A stretch of DNA of 63,225 nucleotides from Candidatus Fusicatenibacter intestinigallinarum (GCA_019119555.1 DWWU01000037.1:1-63225), one strand, 5' to 3'. Counted from the first letter of the stretch, positions 26,978 through 35,525 are shown. Translations and numbers: made by a program. The notes: a model not told the origin generated them from the letters alone.

Positions 26978-27466
26978 ATGAAGGTTCAGGGACATGTATT
27001 TAAATACGGAGACAATGTGGACACCGATGTCATTATTCCCGCGCGTTATCTGAACTCCTCGGATCCGGCGGAACTTGCGACGCACTGTATGGAGGATATC
27101 GACAAGGATTTTGTCAGCAAGGTTCAGAAAGGGGATCTGATCGTCGCAAATAAGAATTTCGGCTGCGGTTCCTCCAGAGAACATGCGCCGATGGCCATCA
27201 AGGCATCGGGAGTTTCCTGCGTGATTGCAGAGACGTTTGCGCGTATTTTCTACCGCAATGCGATCAATATCGGCCTTCCGATCATTGAATGCCCGGAAGC
27301 GGCGAAGGATATCAAGGCGGGAGACCGCGTGGAGGTGGATTTTGATACGGGAATTATCTACGATCACACAAAGGGAACGCAGTATCAGGGACAGGCGTTT
27401 CCGGAATTCATGCAGAAGATTATTCAGGCGGAGGGCCTGATCAACTATATTAACAGCCAGCAGTAA
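26978..27466 (+). CDS. leuD: 3-isopropylmalate dehydratase small subunit
   Basis: The 162-residue swivel-domain subunit pairs with LeuC. The substrate-recognition loop [10 protein letters not shown] and the segment [12 protein letters not shown] are diagnostic. AAGGAGG precedes the ATG, and the gene follows leuC in the same operon. leuB is not in the window. A strong terminator at 27487 ends the operon. Confidence 0.96.
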   Translation: MKVQGHVFKYGDNVDTDVIIPARYLNSSDPAELATHCMEDIDKDFVSKVQKGDLIVANKNFGCGSSREHAPMAIKASGVSCVIAETFARIFYRNAINIGLPIIECPEAAKDIKAGDRVEVDFDTGIIYDHTKGTQYQGQAFPEFMQKIIQAEGLINYINSQQ

Positions 27467-27486
27467 GCAGAAAACAGAGAAAAAAA

Positions 27487-27560
27487 CAGCCGGAAACGGG
27501 AAACAGTGATACGGAGGAGCATTGCCGTATCCGCGGCATCCCCGTTTCCGGCTGCTTTTT
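27487..27560 (+). terminator. Terminator of leuCD
   Basis: A 14-bp perfect stem (CAGCCGGAAACGGG at 27487-27500 with its complement at 27541-27554) is followed by CTTTTTATA. The 40-base loop contains a further small dyad. Confidence 0.88.
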
Positions 27561-27630
27561 ATATAACGGGCAAATTTGTCGCTGAGGCGACCGCGCCCGG
27601 CGCGAGAGTTCCGCTCGCAGAACTCTTTGT
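27560..27630 (+). repeat. Dispersed intergenic repeat family A, partial copy 3
   Basis: It holds the right half of the element: TTTGTCGCTGAGGCGACCGC, GGCGCGAGAG and the palindrome with GAGTTC and GAACTC arms, then CTTTG. The left hairpin is reduced. It sits directly after the leuD terminator. Confidence 0.72.
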
Positions 27631-27722
27631 TTGCGTATTGTACTCTTTTTATGCTTTTTAGAAAGATTTTCAGGAAGAATTCGTTATTAAATAAACAATA
27701 GTGGCGAAAACCGGGAAATGCA

Positions 27723-27731
27723 TGCTATAAT
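27723..27731 (+). promoter_or_regulatory. Extended -10 promoter of the rnf operon
   Basis: TGC-TATAAT at 27723-27731 is an extended -10 element. No good -35 is present 17 bp upstream. Confidence 0.5.
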
Positions 27732-27793
27732 ATTTTCATGTTATAAGGCGGAGTGTGCAAAATTATGCGATTTCAACGATATGACTGGAACGA

Positions 27794-28030
27794 ATGGTTT
27801 TGCAGATCCTCTGTGCGGCGTGTGAGAACTGCCGGCAGCAGCGACAGCCGCCGAAATCTTCCTGGGATCATCGAACGGTCAGAAAATGTCCGATATGCGG
27901 GTGTTTTCTGACCGTCTGTTCCGTGGAAGAAAAATGGCCGGATGGTTTCTGTCCGGTCGGACGAAAAAGAAGAAGGAGGGCTTTGGAGTATGGGACTTTT
28001 GACATTCCGGGGCGGAATTCATCCCGATGA
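27794..28030 (+). CDS. Possible small cysteine-rich zinc-ribbon-like protein
   Basis: A 78-codon frame encodes LCAACENC, KCPICGCF, TVCS and FCPVGRKRR, a spacing of Cys pairs that could bind zinc. The text around EEKWPDGFCPVG looks protein-like. It lacks a clear ribosome site and its 3' end overlaps the rnfC start by 41 bp. It could be a small regulator or an accidental frame. Confidence 0.33.
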   Translation: MVLQILCAACENCRQQRQPPKSSWDHRTVRKCPICGCFLTVCSVEEKWPDGFCPVGRKRRRRALEYGTFDIPGRNSSR

Positions 28031-29306
28031 CGGCAAGGCACTGTCCAGGGAAAAACCGATCACGGCCATCCAGGCGGGGCCGAAGCTGTATTATTCCATG
28101 TCACAGCACATTGGCGCGCCGGCGAAGCCGGTGGTTTCCAAAGGAGACCATGTCTGCCGTGGTCAGAAGATTGCAGAGGCAGGCGGATTTGTATCCGCGC
28201 CGGTGCATGCGACTGTGTCGGGCACCGTGAAAGGAATTGAGAAAATGCGGATGCCGGGCGGAAACCTGGCAGACTGTATCGTCGTGGAAAACGACGGCCA
28301 GATGGAAGAGGTGGAATACCGGGAGGCGTCGCTGGACAGCCTGTCGAAGGAGGAAATTCTGAAGAGAATTTCTGAGGCGGGAATTGTGGGAATGGGAGGC
28401 GCAGGTTTCCCCACCCATGTAAAGCTGGCGCCGAAAAACCCGGAGGATATTGATTACATACTGGTAAACGGAGCGGAGTGTGAGCCGTATCTGACCAGTG
28501 ACTATCGCCGGATGCTGGAGGAGCCGGAGAAAATTGTTGCGGGGCTTCAGGTGATCCTGAAGGTGTTCCCGAAAGCAAAGGGATGCATCTGCATTGAGGA
28601 CAACAAACCGGACTGCATCCGCATGATGGAAGAGTGTGCGAAAGGGGACAGCAGGATCGAGGTAAAGACTCTGAAAACCAAGTATCCCCAGGGCGCCGAG
28701 CGTATGTTGATTTATGCGGTGACAGGAAGAAAGATCAATTCTTCGATGCTTCCGGCCGACGCGGGCTGTATTGTGGACAATGTGGACACGGTCGTTGCAG
28801 TCTGCCAGGCAGCGCTGAAGGGCAAGCCTTTGATGGAGAGAATCATGACAGTTACCGGAGACGCGGTAAAGGAGCCCAGGAATTTCCTGGTTCCGCTGGG
28901 AATGCTGCATCAGGAGGTGGTGAATGCTGCCGGCGGATTCCGGCAGGAGCCGCAGAAAGTGATTTCCGGCGGCCCGATGATGGGAAAAGCCATGTTTTCA
29001 CTGGATGTCCCGGTGATCAAGACCTCTTCTGCGATCCTGGCGATGGCGGAGGACGAGGTGTCCAAAAACCCTCCCACCGCCTGCATCAACTGCGGAAGAT
29101 GTGTGAAGGTTTGTCCCGGACAGATTCTTCCGGTTCGCCTTGCAGAGTTCGCAGATCACGGCGATGAGGAAAAATTCCTGGCATATCACGGCATGGAGTG
29201 CTGCGAATGCGGCTGCTGCAGTTTTGTCTGTCCGGCGAAACGCCAGCTGACCCAGTCGATCAGCTCCATGAGAAAGATTATGCTTGCGAAGAGAAAGAAA
29301 GGTTAA
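27990..29306 (+). CDS. rnfC: Rnf complex subunit C (NADH- and FMN-binding)
   Basis: RnfC of the ferredoxin:NAD+ oxidoreductase is the cytosolic NADH-side subunit. The 438-residue protein has the barrel-sandwich start LTFRGGIHP, the nucleotide/FMN loop GIVGMGGAGFPTHVKL near residue 130 and two 4Fe-4S sites, CINCGRCVKVCP and CCECGCCSFVCP, near residues 365-410. ATG 27990 is chosen behind AAGGAGGG; an upstream in-frame extension to 27942 lacks similarity. It is first in the order C-D-G-E-A-B, the clostridial order. Confidence 0.95.
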   Translation: MGLLTFRGGIHPDDGKALSREKPITAIQAGPKLYYSMSQHIGAPAKPVVSKGDHVCRGQKIAEAGGFVSAPVHATVSGTVKGIEKMRMPGGNLADCIVVENDGQMEEVEYREASLDSLSKEEILKRISEAGIVGMGGAGFPTHVKLAPKNPEDIDYILVNGAECEPYLTSDYRRMLEEPEKIVAGLQVILKVFPKAKGCICIEDNKPDCIRMMEECAKGDSRIEVKTLKTKYPQGAERMLIYAVTGRKINSSMLPADAGCIVDNVDTVVAVCQAALKGKPLMERIMTVTGDAVKEPRNFLVPLGMLHQEVVNAAGGFRQEPQKVISGGPMMGKAMFSLDVPVIKTSSAILAMAEDEVSKNPPTACINCGRCVKVCPGQILPVRLAEFADHGDEEKFLAYHGMECCECGCCSFVCPAKRQLTQSISSMRKIMLAKRKKG

Positions 29307-29315
29307 GGAGGGTGA

Positions 29316-30290
29316 ATGATGAGCGATATGTTACATGTTTCTTCTTCCCCGCACATCCGTTCAAAGATAAAGACAGACTGGATCATGTATATGGTGCTGA
29401 TCGCGCTTCTGCCGGCGACGTGTATGGGAATCTGGCTGTTTGGAGTCCCGGCGCTGGTGCTGATCCTCTGCTCGGTGATTACCTGCGTGGTGACAGAGTA
29501 TCTTTATGAACGCCTGATGCATAAGCCGGTCACGATCCGGGACGGCAGCGCGATGGTGACGGGCCTTCTGCTGGCGCTGAACCTGCCGTCGGGAGCCGCG
29601 TGGTGGATGGCAGTGCTGGGCGGAGTTTTTGCGATTCTTATTGTGAAACAGCTGTTCGGAGGTCTGGGACAGAATATCATGAACCCGGCGCTGGCGGCGA
29701 GATGTTTCCTGATGATTTCCTTTGCGGCGAGAATGACGGATTTCAGCACCAGCGACGGAGTGACCGCGAAACTGGTGGATACGGTATCCGGAGCGACTCC
29801 GCTGGCGGAAATCAAGGCCGGAGGATCCTACGACCTTCTGAGCATGTTCCTGGGCACCACCCGCGGAACCATCGGAGAGACGTCCGCGCTGCTGCTTCTG
29901 ATCGGCGGTATCTTCCTGGTTGTGATGAAAGTGATCGACCTGCGGATTCCGCTGACTTATCTGGGCAGCTTTGCGGTATTTGTGCTCCTGTTCGGCGGAC
30001 ACGGCTTTGACCTGAGCTATGTGGCTGCAGAGCTCTGCGGCGGCGGTCTGATGCTCGGCGCGTGGTTTATGGCGACCGATTATGTGACCCGTCCGGTCAC
30101 CGGGAAAGGGCAGTACATTTATGGCGTGATTCTCGGCATCCTTACGGGGCTGTTCCGTATCTTCGGCGGATCCGCAGAGGGTGTTTCCTATGCAATTATC
30201 TTTTCCAACCTTCTGGTTCCGATTATCGAGCGTCTGACGCTTCCGGGAGGGTTTGGAATCGTAAAGCAGAAAGGAGGTAAGAAGTCATGA
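29316..30290 (+). CDS. rnfD: Rnf complex subunit D
   Basis: The 324-residue membrane protein has about ten hydrophobic segments. DTVSGATPLAE near residue 155 is the covalent FMN attachment motif, with the Thr of SGAT modified by ApbE through a phosphoester bond. Two adjacent ATG codons (29316 and 29319) follow GGAGGG; either could be used. It lies 9 bp after rnfC and overlaps rnfG. Confidence 0.95.
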   Translation: MMSDMLHVSSSPHIRSKIKTDWIMYMVLIALLPATCMGIWLFGVPALVLILCSVITCVVTEYLYERLMHKPVTIRDGSAMVTGLLLALNLPSGAAWWMAVLGGVFAILIVKQLFGGLGQNIMNPALAARCFLMISFAARMTDFSTSDGVTAKLVDTVSGATPLAEIKAGGSYDLLSMFLGTTRGTIGETSALLLLIGGIFLVVMKVIDLRIPLTYLGSFAVFVLLFGGHGFDLSYVAAELCGGGLMLGAWFMATDYVTRPVTGKGQYIYGVILGILTGLFRIFGGSAEGVSYAIIFSNLLVPIIERLTLPGGFGIVKQKGGKKS

Positions 30291-30904
30291 ATAAAATTCT
30301 GAAAGATGCACTGGCTCTTACCGCCATTACTGTGGTGATCGGCCTGCTTCTCGGCGTTGTCTACGAAGTGACGAAGGATCCGATTGCCCAACAGGAACTG
30401 AAAGCAAAGCAGGAAGCCTGCGAGGAGGTTTTCCCGGACGCGGATACTTTTGAGAGTGTAGACATTTCCGGCGAGACGGATACCTTCCGCAGCGCTCTGG
30501 ACGAGGCGGGCTACACGGCGCAGACCATCGACGAGGTGTATCAGGCGCTTGACGGCTCCGGTGAACTGGCCGGCTATGTGATCACTGTGACGTCCTCCGA
30601 GGGCTACGGCGGGGATATTCAGTTTTCCATGGGCGTCGGAATCGACGGAACCACATATGGAATTTCGTTCCTGAGCATTGAGGAGACGGCAGGCCTCGGT
30701 ATGAACGCCGACACAGACGCGTTCAAATCCCAGTTCAAAGATCAGAATGTCTCCGAATTTACCTACTCCAAGACAGGCGCGTCCGCGGAAGGCGAGATCG
30801 ATGCCCTCAGCGGCGCGACGATCACAACCAATGCGGTGACCAATGGCGTCAATGCCGGTCTGTGCGTATTCCGGATATTAAGTGAAGGAGGGATTGGCGG
30901 ATGA
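30287..30904 (+). CDS. rnfG: Rnf complex subunit G
   Basis: The 205-residue protein has one N-terminal membrane helix (LALTAITVVIGLLLGVVYEV) and an extracytoplasmic FMN-binding domain. The flavinylation motif is DALSGATITTNAV near residue 170. It overlaps rnfD by 4 bp and rnfE by 4 bp. Confidence 0.95.
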   Translation: MNKILKDALALTAITVVIGLLLGVVYEVTKDPIAQQELKAKQEACEEVFPDADTFESVDISGETDTFRSALDEAGYTAQTIDEVYQALDGSGELAGYVITVTSSEGYGGDIQFSMGVGIDGTTYGISFLSIEETAGLGMNADTDAFKSQFKDQNVSEFTYSKTGASAEGEIDALSGATITTNAVTNGVNAGLCVFRILSEGGIGG

Positions 30905-31587
30905 AAGCAAATTCACCGGTAGAACGGTTATATAATGGTATTATAAAAGAAAATCCTACCTTTGTCATGATGATTGGTATGTGTCCGACACTGGCGGTAA
31001 CCACTTCCGCCACCAACGGAATCGGTATGGGCCTGACGACTCTGGTGATTCTGGCGCTGTCGAATATGATGATTTCCATGCTCCGGAAAATGATTCCGGA
31101 TGGAGTGCGTATGCCGGCCTATATCGGCGTGGTTGCCTCTTTCGTGACGATCGTTCAGCTGCTTCTGCAGGGATATCTTCCCAGCCTTTATGATTCCCTG
31201 GGAATTTACATTCCCCTGATTGTTGTAAACTGTATCATTCTGGGACGTGCGGAAGCGTATGCAGGAAAGAATCCTGTCATCCCGTCTCTGTTTGACGGAA
31301 TCGGCATGGGTCTCGGCTTCACAATCGGTCTTACGAGCATCGGAGCGGTCCGTGAGCTGATCGGAGCGGGACAGCTGTTCGGCTTCCAGATTCTTCCGGA
31401 ATCCTATGAGCCGGTGACGATCTTTATCATGGCGCCCGGCGCATTCCTGGTTCTGGCGATGCTGGTTGCGGTTCAGAACTATGTAAAAGGCAGAAAAGCG
31501 GCCAATGGACAGCCGGTGCCGGAATCTTCCTGCGGTCAGGGCTGTGCAGCCTGCGGAAATGCTTCCTGCAGCGGAAAGAAATTATAA
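30901..31587 (+). CDS. rnfE: Rnf complex subunit E
   Basis: The 228-residue membrane protein belongs to the RnfA/RnfE/NqrD family; the conserved sequences NPTFVMMIGMCPTLAVT and VNCIILGRAEAYA carry the cysteines that coordinate a membrane iron-sulfur cluster with RnfA. The C-terminal tail has extra cysteines (CGQGCAACGNASC), which is unusual for this subunit and might bind metal. Confidence 0.94.
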   Translation: MKANSPVERLYNGIIKENPTFVMMIGMCPTLAVTTSATNGIGMGLTTLVILALSNMMISMLRKMIPDGVRMPAYIGVVASFVTIVQLLLQGYLPSLYDSLGIYIPLIVVNCIILGRAEAYAGKNPVIPSLFDGIGMGLGFTIGLTSIGAVRELIGAGQLFGFQILPESYEPVTIFIMAPGAFLVLAMLVAVQNYVKGRKAANGQPVPESSCGQGCAACGNASCSGKKL

Positions 31588-31599
31588 GGAGGGGACGGA

Positions 31600-32175
31600 A
31601 TGAGAGAATTACTGATGATAGCGATCGGTTCCGCGATTGTGAACAATGTCGTGCTGAGCCAGTTCCTGGGCCTTTGTCCGTTCCTCGGCGTATCAAAGAA
31701 AATCAATACGGCGGCCGGAATGGGCGGCGCGGTTATCTTTGTGCTTACCCTCTCTTCCCTGATGACCAGCCTGATTTATCAGTTTATTCTGGTGCCGACG
31801 GGAATGGAATTTTTGCAGACAATCGTGTTTATCCTGGTCATTGCCGCTCTGGTGCAGCTGGTTGAGATGTTCATGAAAAAGATCCTTCCGCCGCTGTATC
31901 AGGCGCTGGGCGTTTATCTTCCGCTGATCACCACAAACTGTGCGGTGCTGGGCGTTGCGATCAGCAATGTGCAGGACGGCTACAACGTTCTGGAGGGCGT
32001 GGTCAACGGGTTTGCGACTGCGGTTGGATTTACGATCGCAATCGTTCTGATGGCAGGGCTTCGTGAAAAGATGGAGTACAATGATGTGCCGAAAGCTTTT
32101 CAGGGAATGCCGATCGTGCTTCTGACAGCCATGCTGATGTCCATAGCGTTCACCGGATTTGGCGGAATCATCTAG
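31600..32175 (+). CDS. rnfA: Rnf complex subunit A
   Basis: The 191-residue membrane protein has six helices. NNVVLSQFLGLCPFLGVSKK and ITTNCAVLGVAI carry the two conserved cysteines. It is paired with RnfE in the membrane core. GGAGGGGA precedes the ATG. Confidence 0.95.
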   Translation: MRELLMIAIGSAIVNNVVLSQFLGLCPFLGVSKKINTAAGMGGAVIFVLTLSSLMTSLIYQFILVPTGMEFLQTIVFILVIAALVQLVEMFMKKILPPLYQALGVYLPLITTNCAVLGVAISNVQDGYNVLEGVVNGFATAVGFTIAIVLMAGLREKMEYNDVPKAFQGMPIVLLTAMLMSIAFTGFGGII

Positions 32176-32190
32176 GAAAGGAGCGGTGAA

Positions 32191-32988
32191 ATGAGTATAC
32201 AGGTTGTGCTGATTTCTGTTCTGGTGGTAGGCGGGGCAGGTCTGATTATCGGATTACTGCTCGGCGTCGCCGGAAAGAAATTTGCGGTAGAGGTAGATGA
32301 ACGGGAGACTCTCGTAAGAGAAGCGCTTCCGGGAAATAACTGCGGCGGCTGCGGATATCCGGGATGTGACGGCGCGGCAGCAGCAGTGGTAAAGGGCGAG
32401 GCCCCTGTGACGGTCTGTCCGGTAGGCGGCGCCGCCTGCGCAAAGACCATCGGAAAGATTATGGGACAGGAAGTCGCAGAGACTGCGCGCATGACTGCTT
32501 TTGTAAAATGCGGCGGCGACTGCGAAAAGGCCGGGACAGATTACGATTATACCGGTGTGGAAGACTGTACGATGGTAACGTTTGTTCCGGGCGGCGGGGC
32601 AAAGAAGTGCAGCTATGGCTGTCTGGGATATGGTTCCTGCGTAAAAGCCTGCTCTTTTGATGCGATTCATATTGTAAACGGTATTGCGGTCGTGGACAAA
32701 GAGGCCTGCAAGGCCTGCGGCGCCTGCGTCAGAGTGTGTCCGAAGCACCTGATCGAACTGGTGCCGTATGCCGGCGCGGATTATCATGTGGTCTGCAGCT
32801 CCGGAGACAAAGGAAAAGCTGTGATGGAAGCCTGCGAGATCGGCTGCATCGGATGTAAAAAATGCGAGAAGAACTGCCCGTCGGAAGCGATTAAGGTGGA
32901 AAACGGCGTGGCTCATATCGATTATGAAAAATGTACCAATTGCGGAACATGTATGGAAGTCTGCCCGAGAGGAACAATTCAGAGATGA
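32191..32988 (+). CDS. rnfB: Rnf complex subunit B (ferredoxin-side iron-sulfur protein)
   Basis: The 265-residue protein has an N-terminal membrane anchor, then the Fe-S domain NCGGCGYPGCDG near residue 50, followed by several 4Fe-4S motifs (CKACGACVRVCP near residue 172, CIGCKKCEKNCP and CTNCGTCMEVCP near the C-terminus). It accepts electrons from reduced ferredoxin. Its stop overlaps the apbE start (ATGA). Confidence 0.95.
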   Translation: MSIQVVLISVLVVGGAGLIIGLLLGVAGKKFAVEVDERETLVREALPGNNCGGCGYPGCDGAAAAVVKGEAPVTVCPVGGAACAKTIGKIMGQEVAETARMTAFVKCGGDCEKAGTDYDYTGVEDCTMVTFVPGGGAKKCSYGCLGYGSCVKACSFDAIHIVNGIAVVDKEACKACGACVRVCPKHLIELVPYAGADYHVVCSSGDKGKAVMEACEIGCIGCKKCEKNCPSEAIKVENGVAHIDYEKCTNCGTCMEVCPRGTIQR

Positions 32989-33920
32989 GGAAATATTGTC
33001 TCACAGTGGGTTTTTTGTGCATCCTGTTTTTCCTGACAGGATGCACCGGGAAAACCCGGGAAACGGTCTCGAGGGAAGGCTTCTATTTTGATACTGTGGT
33101 TCAGCTGTCTGTTCCGGAGGATCAGGAGGAGTTTCTGGACGGGGCCTTTGACGTCTGCGGGGAGATTGAGGAAACCTTCAGCAGAACCAGGGAAGGAAGC
33201 GAGCTGTACCGGATCAACCATCGTACGGACAATGAGGTAACGGTTTCCGACGATATGCGCACAGTTCTAGAGACGGGGCTTCAGTTTTACCGTCTGACCG
33301 ACGGTGCGCTGGACATTACAATTGCACCGGTACTGGAACTCTGGGATTTCAAGAGCGAGGATCCGCAGATTCCGGATGCGGAAGCCCTGGCGGAGGCTGT
33401 GAGAAAGGTCGATGCAGGTTCTCTTTCCCTGGAAGGCAATTCGCTTCATTTTTCCCGCGAAGATACCCAGATTGATCTGGGGGCGCTGGCAAAAGGGTTT
33501 GCCGCGGACAAGCTGAAAGAATATTTCCTTGAAAACGGCGTCGACAGTGCGCTGATCAATCTTGGGGGAAATGTGCTGGCAGTCGGTTCCAGACCGGATG
33601 GGACGCCCTGGAAGATCGGAATTCAGGATCCACATAAGGAACGTGGGGAGATTTCTCAGGTTGTCGAAGTAACCGACCGCTCCGTGGTTTCTTCCGGGAC
33701 TTATGAGAGAAGCTTTGAGAAAGACGGCGTTCTGTACCATCATCTGCTGGATTCGTCCACCGGATATCCAAAGGACGTTGAGGCGGCGCAGGTGACGATC
33801 ATCAGCGACAGTTCGCTTCTTGGAGATGCGCTGAGCACCTCCTGTCTTCTGCTCGGCGAGGAGGCGGGAACCGAACTGGCGTCAGAGTTTGACAATGTGG
33901 ACATCCGATATGAAGAATAG
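32985..33920 (+). CDS. apbE: FAD:protein FMN transferase (ApbE), lipoprotein
   Basis: The 311-residue lipoprotein has a signal peptide with lipobox LTGC near residues 17-20, followed by the ApbE domain. The segment LGALAKGFAADKL and the loop NLGGNVLAVGS bind FAD and Mg2+, and SSGTYERSF and HHLLDSSTGYP are further landmarks. It flavinylates the SGAT threonines of RnfD and RnfG outside the membrane. ATG 32985 overlaps the rnfB stop; an earlier start at 32931 would lie inside rnfB and lack the signal peptide. Confidence 0.93.
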   Translation: MRKYCLTVGFLCILFFLTGCTGKTRETVSREGFYFDTVVQLSVPEDQEEFLDGAFDVCGEIEETFSRTREGSELYRINHRTDNEVTVSDDMRTVLETGLQFYRLTDGALDITIAPVLELWDFKSEDPQIPDAEALAEAVRKVDAGSLSLEGNSLHFSREDTQIDLGALAKGFAADKLKEYFLENGVDSALINLGGNVLAVGSRPDGTPWKIGIQDPHKERGEISQVVEVTDRSVVSSGTYERSFEKDGVLYHHLLDSSTGYPKDVEAAQVTIISDSSLLGDALSTSCLLLGEEAGTELASEFDNVDIRYEE

Positions 33921-33975
33921 GAACAGAGAGCGGAAGGATAACGGAAAAGAAAGGAACGCCAGGCGTGACTGAAAA

Positions 33976-34425
33976 ATGAGAAGAGAGCGCAGAGAGAGAC
34001 GGATGAACAGAAGAGATATCGCCCTGGTGGTCTTCGTGCTGGCTGCGGCGCTGGCAGGGTTCGCGCTGGAACTGACCTGGTCGGACAGCGGCGCCAGGCT
34101 GCAGATCTCTGTGGAGGGCGAAGTATTCGGAGTGTATGATCTGAGCCGGGATCAGACCATTAAGATCGGAGATGGAAATATTTGCCGGATCGAGGACGGA
34201 AGCGCCTGGATGGAGTGGGCGGACTGCCCCGACCAGCTCTGCGTACACCATGCGCATATCAGCTGCGCAAATGAGACGGTAGTCTGTCTTCCCAACCGGG
34301 TTACATTGACTGTTCTTGGTGGGGAGGACAGTGAGGTTGACACCATTGTATCGGAAATGTCCGAAGGTCGGTCTGTCCGGAACCGGCAGGCTGCTGCGGC
34401 AGCTCCGTTTTCACACGGTGCGTGA
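33976..34425 (+). CDS. NusG domain II-containing protein, membrane-anchored
   Basis: The 149-residue protein has a single N-terminal helix (IALVVFVLAAALAGFALEL) and then an extracytoplasmic beta-rich domain. CPDQLCVHHAHIS followed by CANETVVCLPNRVTLTV is the pattern of NusG domain II-like proteins found with ApbE and Gx-transporter genes. The start is uncertain: ATG 34003 has a GAGAGA site and gives 140 residues; ATG 33976 is the longer option. The function is unknown; its place next to apbE suggests a link to extracytoplasmic flavin or redox work. Confidence 0.8.
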   Translation: MRRERRERRMNRRDIALVVFVLAAALAGFALELTWSDSGARLQISVEGEVFGVYDLSRDQTIKIGDGNICRIEDGSAWMEWADCPDQLCVHHAHISCANETVVCLPNRVTLTVLGGEDSEVDTIVSEMSEGRSVRNRQAAAAAPFSHGA

Positions 34426-34458
34426 AACGCTTCCGGAAAAGTCAAAGGAGAGTCAGAT

Positions 34459-34971
34459 ATGCAGAGCGGTATTGGTAAAAGGGTTGCGGTGCTGGGCCTG
34501 TGCGCGGCGGGGGCAATCCTTCTGGGTTATGTGGAATCGCTGATTCCCGTGCTGTTTTTTGTGCCGGGTATGAAACTGGGACTTGCCAATCTGGCGATTG
34601 TCATAACCCTGTATTTTTTCGGTCCCGGGAATGCGGCGGCAGTTCAGCTGGTCCGGATTGTAGTGGTGGGATTTCTCTTCGGAAATCTGTTCAGCATCGC
34701 TTTCTCCCTGGCAGGGGGCTTCTTCAGCCTTGCCGTTATGTGCCTGGCAAAGCGGTACGGCGGCTTTACCGTATACGGAGTCAGCGTGGCCGGAGGCGTC
34801 TCTCACAATATCGGACAGATCTGCGTTGCGGCTGTTCTGGTGGAAAATGTGAGGATCGTCTATTACCTTCCCATTCTGCTGCTCTCAGGCCTGGTCACGG
34901 GTCTTCTGATCGGCCTTGCCGGAGATGAGACAATGAGACGGCTGAAAACGACGAGTAACTTTTTCTTTTGA
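34459..34971 (+). CDS. Gx transporter family protein (heptaprenyl diphosphate synthase component I-like)
   Basis: The 170-residue protein has five or six hydrophobic helices. PGMKLGLANLAIVITLYFF and GGVSHNIGQICVAA match the family named after heptaprenyl diphosphate synthase component I, now called Gx transporters. It follows the NusG_II gene closely. In other Clostridia this trio accompanies Rnf-type complexes. A role in quinone precursor or flavin handling is speculation. Confidence 0.82.
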   Translation: MQSGIGKRVAVLGLCAAGAILLGYVESLIPVLFFVPGMKLGLANLAIVITLYFFGPGNAAAVQLVRIVVVGFLFGNLFSIAFSLAGGFFSLAVMCLAKRYGGFTVYGVSVAGGVSHNIGQICVAAVLVENVRIVYYLPILLLSGLVTGLLIGLAGDETMRRLKTTSNFFF

Positions 34972-34989
34972 AGAATTGTTTAAATACTA

Positions 34990-35018
34990 TTGATTTTTCT
35001 TTCAGGTTTTGTTATAAT
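34990..35018 (+). promoter_or_regulatory. tRNA-Pro promoter
   Basis: TTGATT at 34990-34995 and TATAAT at 35013-35018 are 17 bp apart, ending 13 bp before the tRNA. Confidence 0.8.
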
Positions 35019-35031
35019 AGGCAAGTCATTA

Positions 35032-35105
35032 CGGGGTATGGCGTAGCTTGGTAGCGCGCACGGCTGGGGGCCGTGAGGTCGCAGGTTCAAATCCTGTTGC
35101 CCCGA
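35032..35105 (+). tRNA. tRNA-Pro (anticodon GGG)
   Basis: The 74-base sequence folds as a cloverleaf. The acceptor arm is CGGGGTA/TGCCCCG, the D arm is GCGTAGCTTGGTAGCGCG, and the anticodon arm CACGG-CTGGGGG-CCGTG puts GGG at positions 34-36. The T arm is CAGGTTCAAATCCTG. CCA is not encoded. It reads CCC and CCU proline codons. Confidence 0.96.
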
Positions 35106-35108
35106 TTT

Positions 35109-35164
35109 TAAACAGGCTGCACAGAGCGTATGAAAGCATAGTGCCTGCGGGTTGAATTGTTGCA
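35109..35164 (+). repeat. Dispersed repeat family C, truncated copy after the tRNA
   Basis: GCTGCACAGAGCGTATGAAA, then GCATAGTGCCTGCGGG, matches the right half of family C. It starts within four bases of the tRNA 3' end. Confidence 0.65.
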
Positions 35165-35173
35165 AAATTTCTG

Positions 35174-35202
35174 TTGACAGCCATCTGATAAAATGTTACT
35201 AT
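35174..35202 (+). promoter_or_regulatory. Promoter of the leuA T-box transcript
   Basis: TTGACA at 35174-35179 and TACTAT at 35197-35202 have a 17-bp spacer. Confidence 0.8.
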
Positions 35203-35224
35203 TCTATCAGATCATAACATAAAG

Positions 35225-35467
35225 CGAAGATGAGGAGTATTACACCGGATACCGGTATCCAGAAAGCTGCTGGGTGATGTGAAGCAGCAGAAGGGTCCGA
35301 TGGAACTGACCTCGGAGCAGCTGCCTGAAATCCTGAAGACAGAGAAGGAGAGTAAACGCAGACGGAGTCCCACCGTTACAGGGGAAGGATATAAGATTTC
35401 CAGTAAATCCGTATCTGTTGAGTGTGCAGAACAACTGCAAAGAAGAGTGGTACCGCGTGAGAATTGT
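35225..35467 (+). promoter_or_regulatory. T-box riboswitch, leucine specifier CUG, upstream of leuA
   Basis: The leader carries the near-invariant T-box AGAGTGGTACCGCG around 35445-35457, which pairs with the uncharged tRNA acceptor end. In the stem I specifier loop the sequence GATGGAACTGACCTC places CTG at 35306-35308 in the position of the specifier codon (GAA-codon-ACC context). It is thus predicted to sense uncharged tRNA-Leu(CAG). An antiterminator/terminator pair follows. The leader ends 170 bp before leuA with repeats in between. Confidence 0.92.
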
Positions 35468-35525
35468 AGTCTTTCGTCTCTTACTTACATTTCGATGAAT
35501 GTATGAGAGCGAAAGGCTTTTTTTG
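35468..35525 (+). terminator. T-box regulated terminator
   Basis: AGTCTTTCGTCTC...ACATT pairs with AATGT...GAGCGAAAGGCT and is followed by seven T. Its left arm lies just after the T-box, as expected for transcription control by antitermination. Confidence 0.9.
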
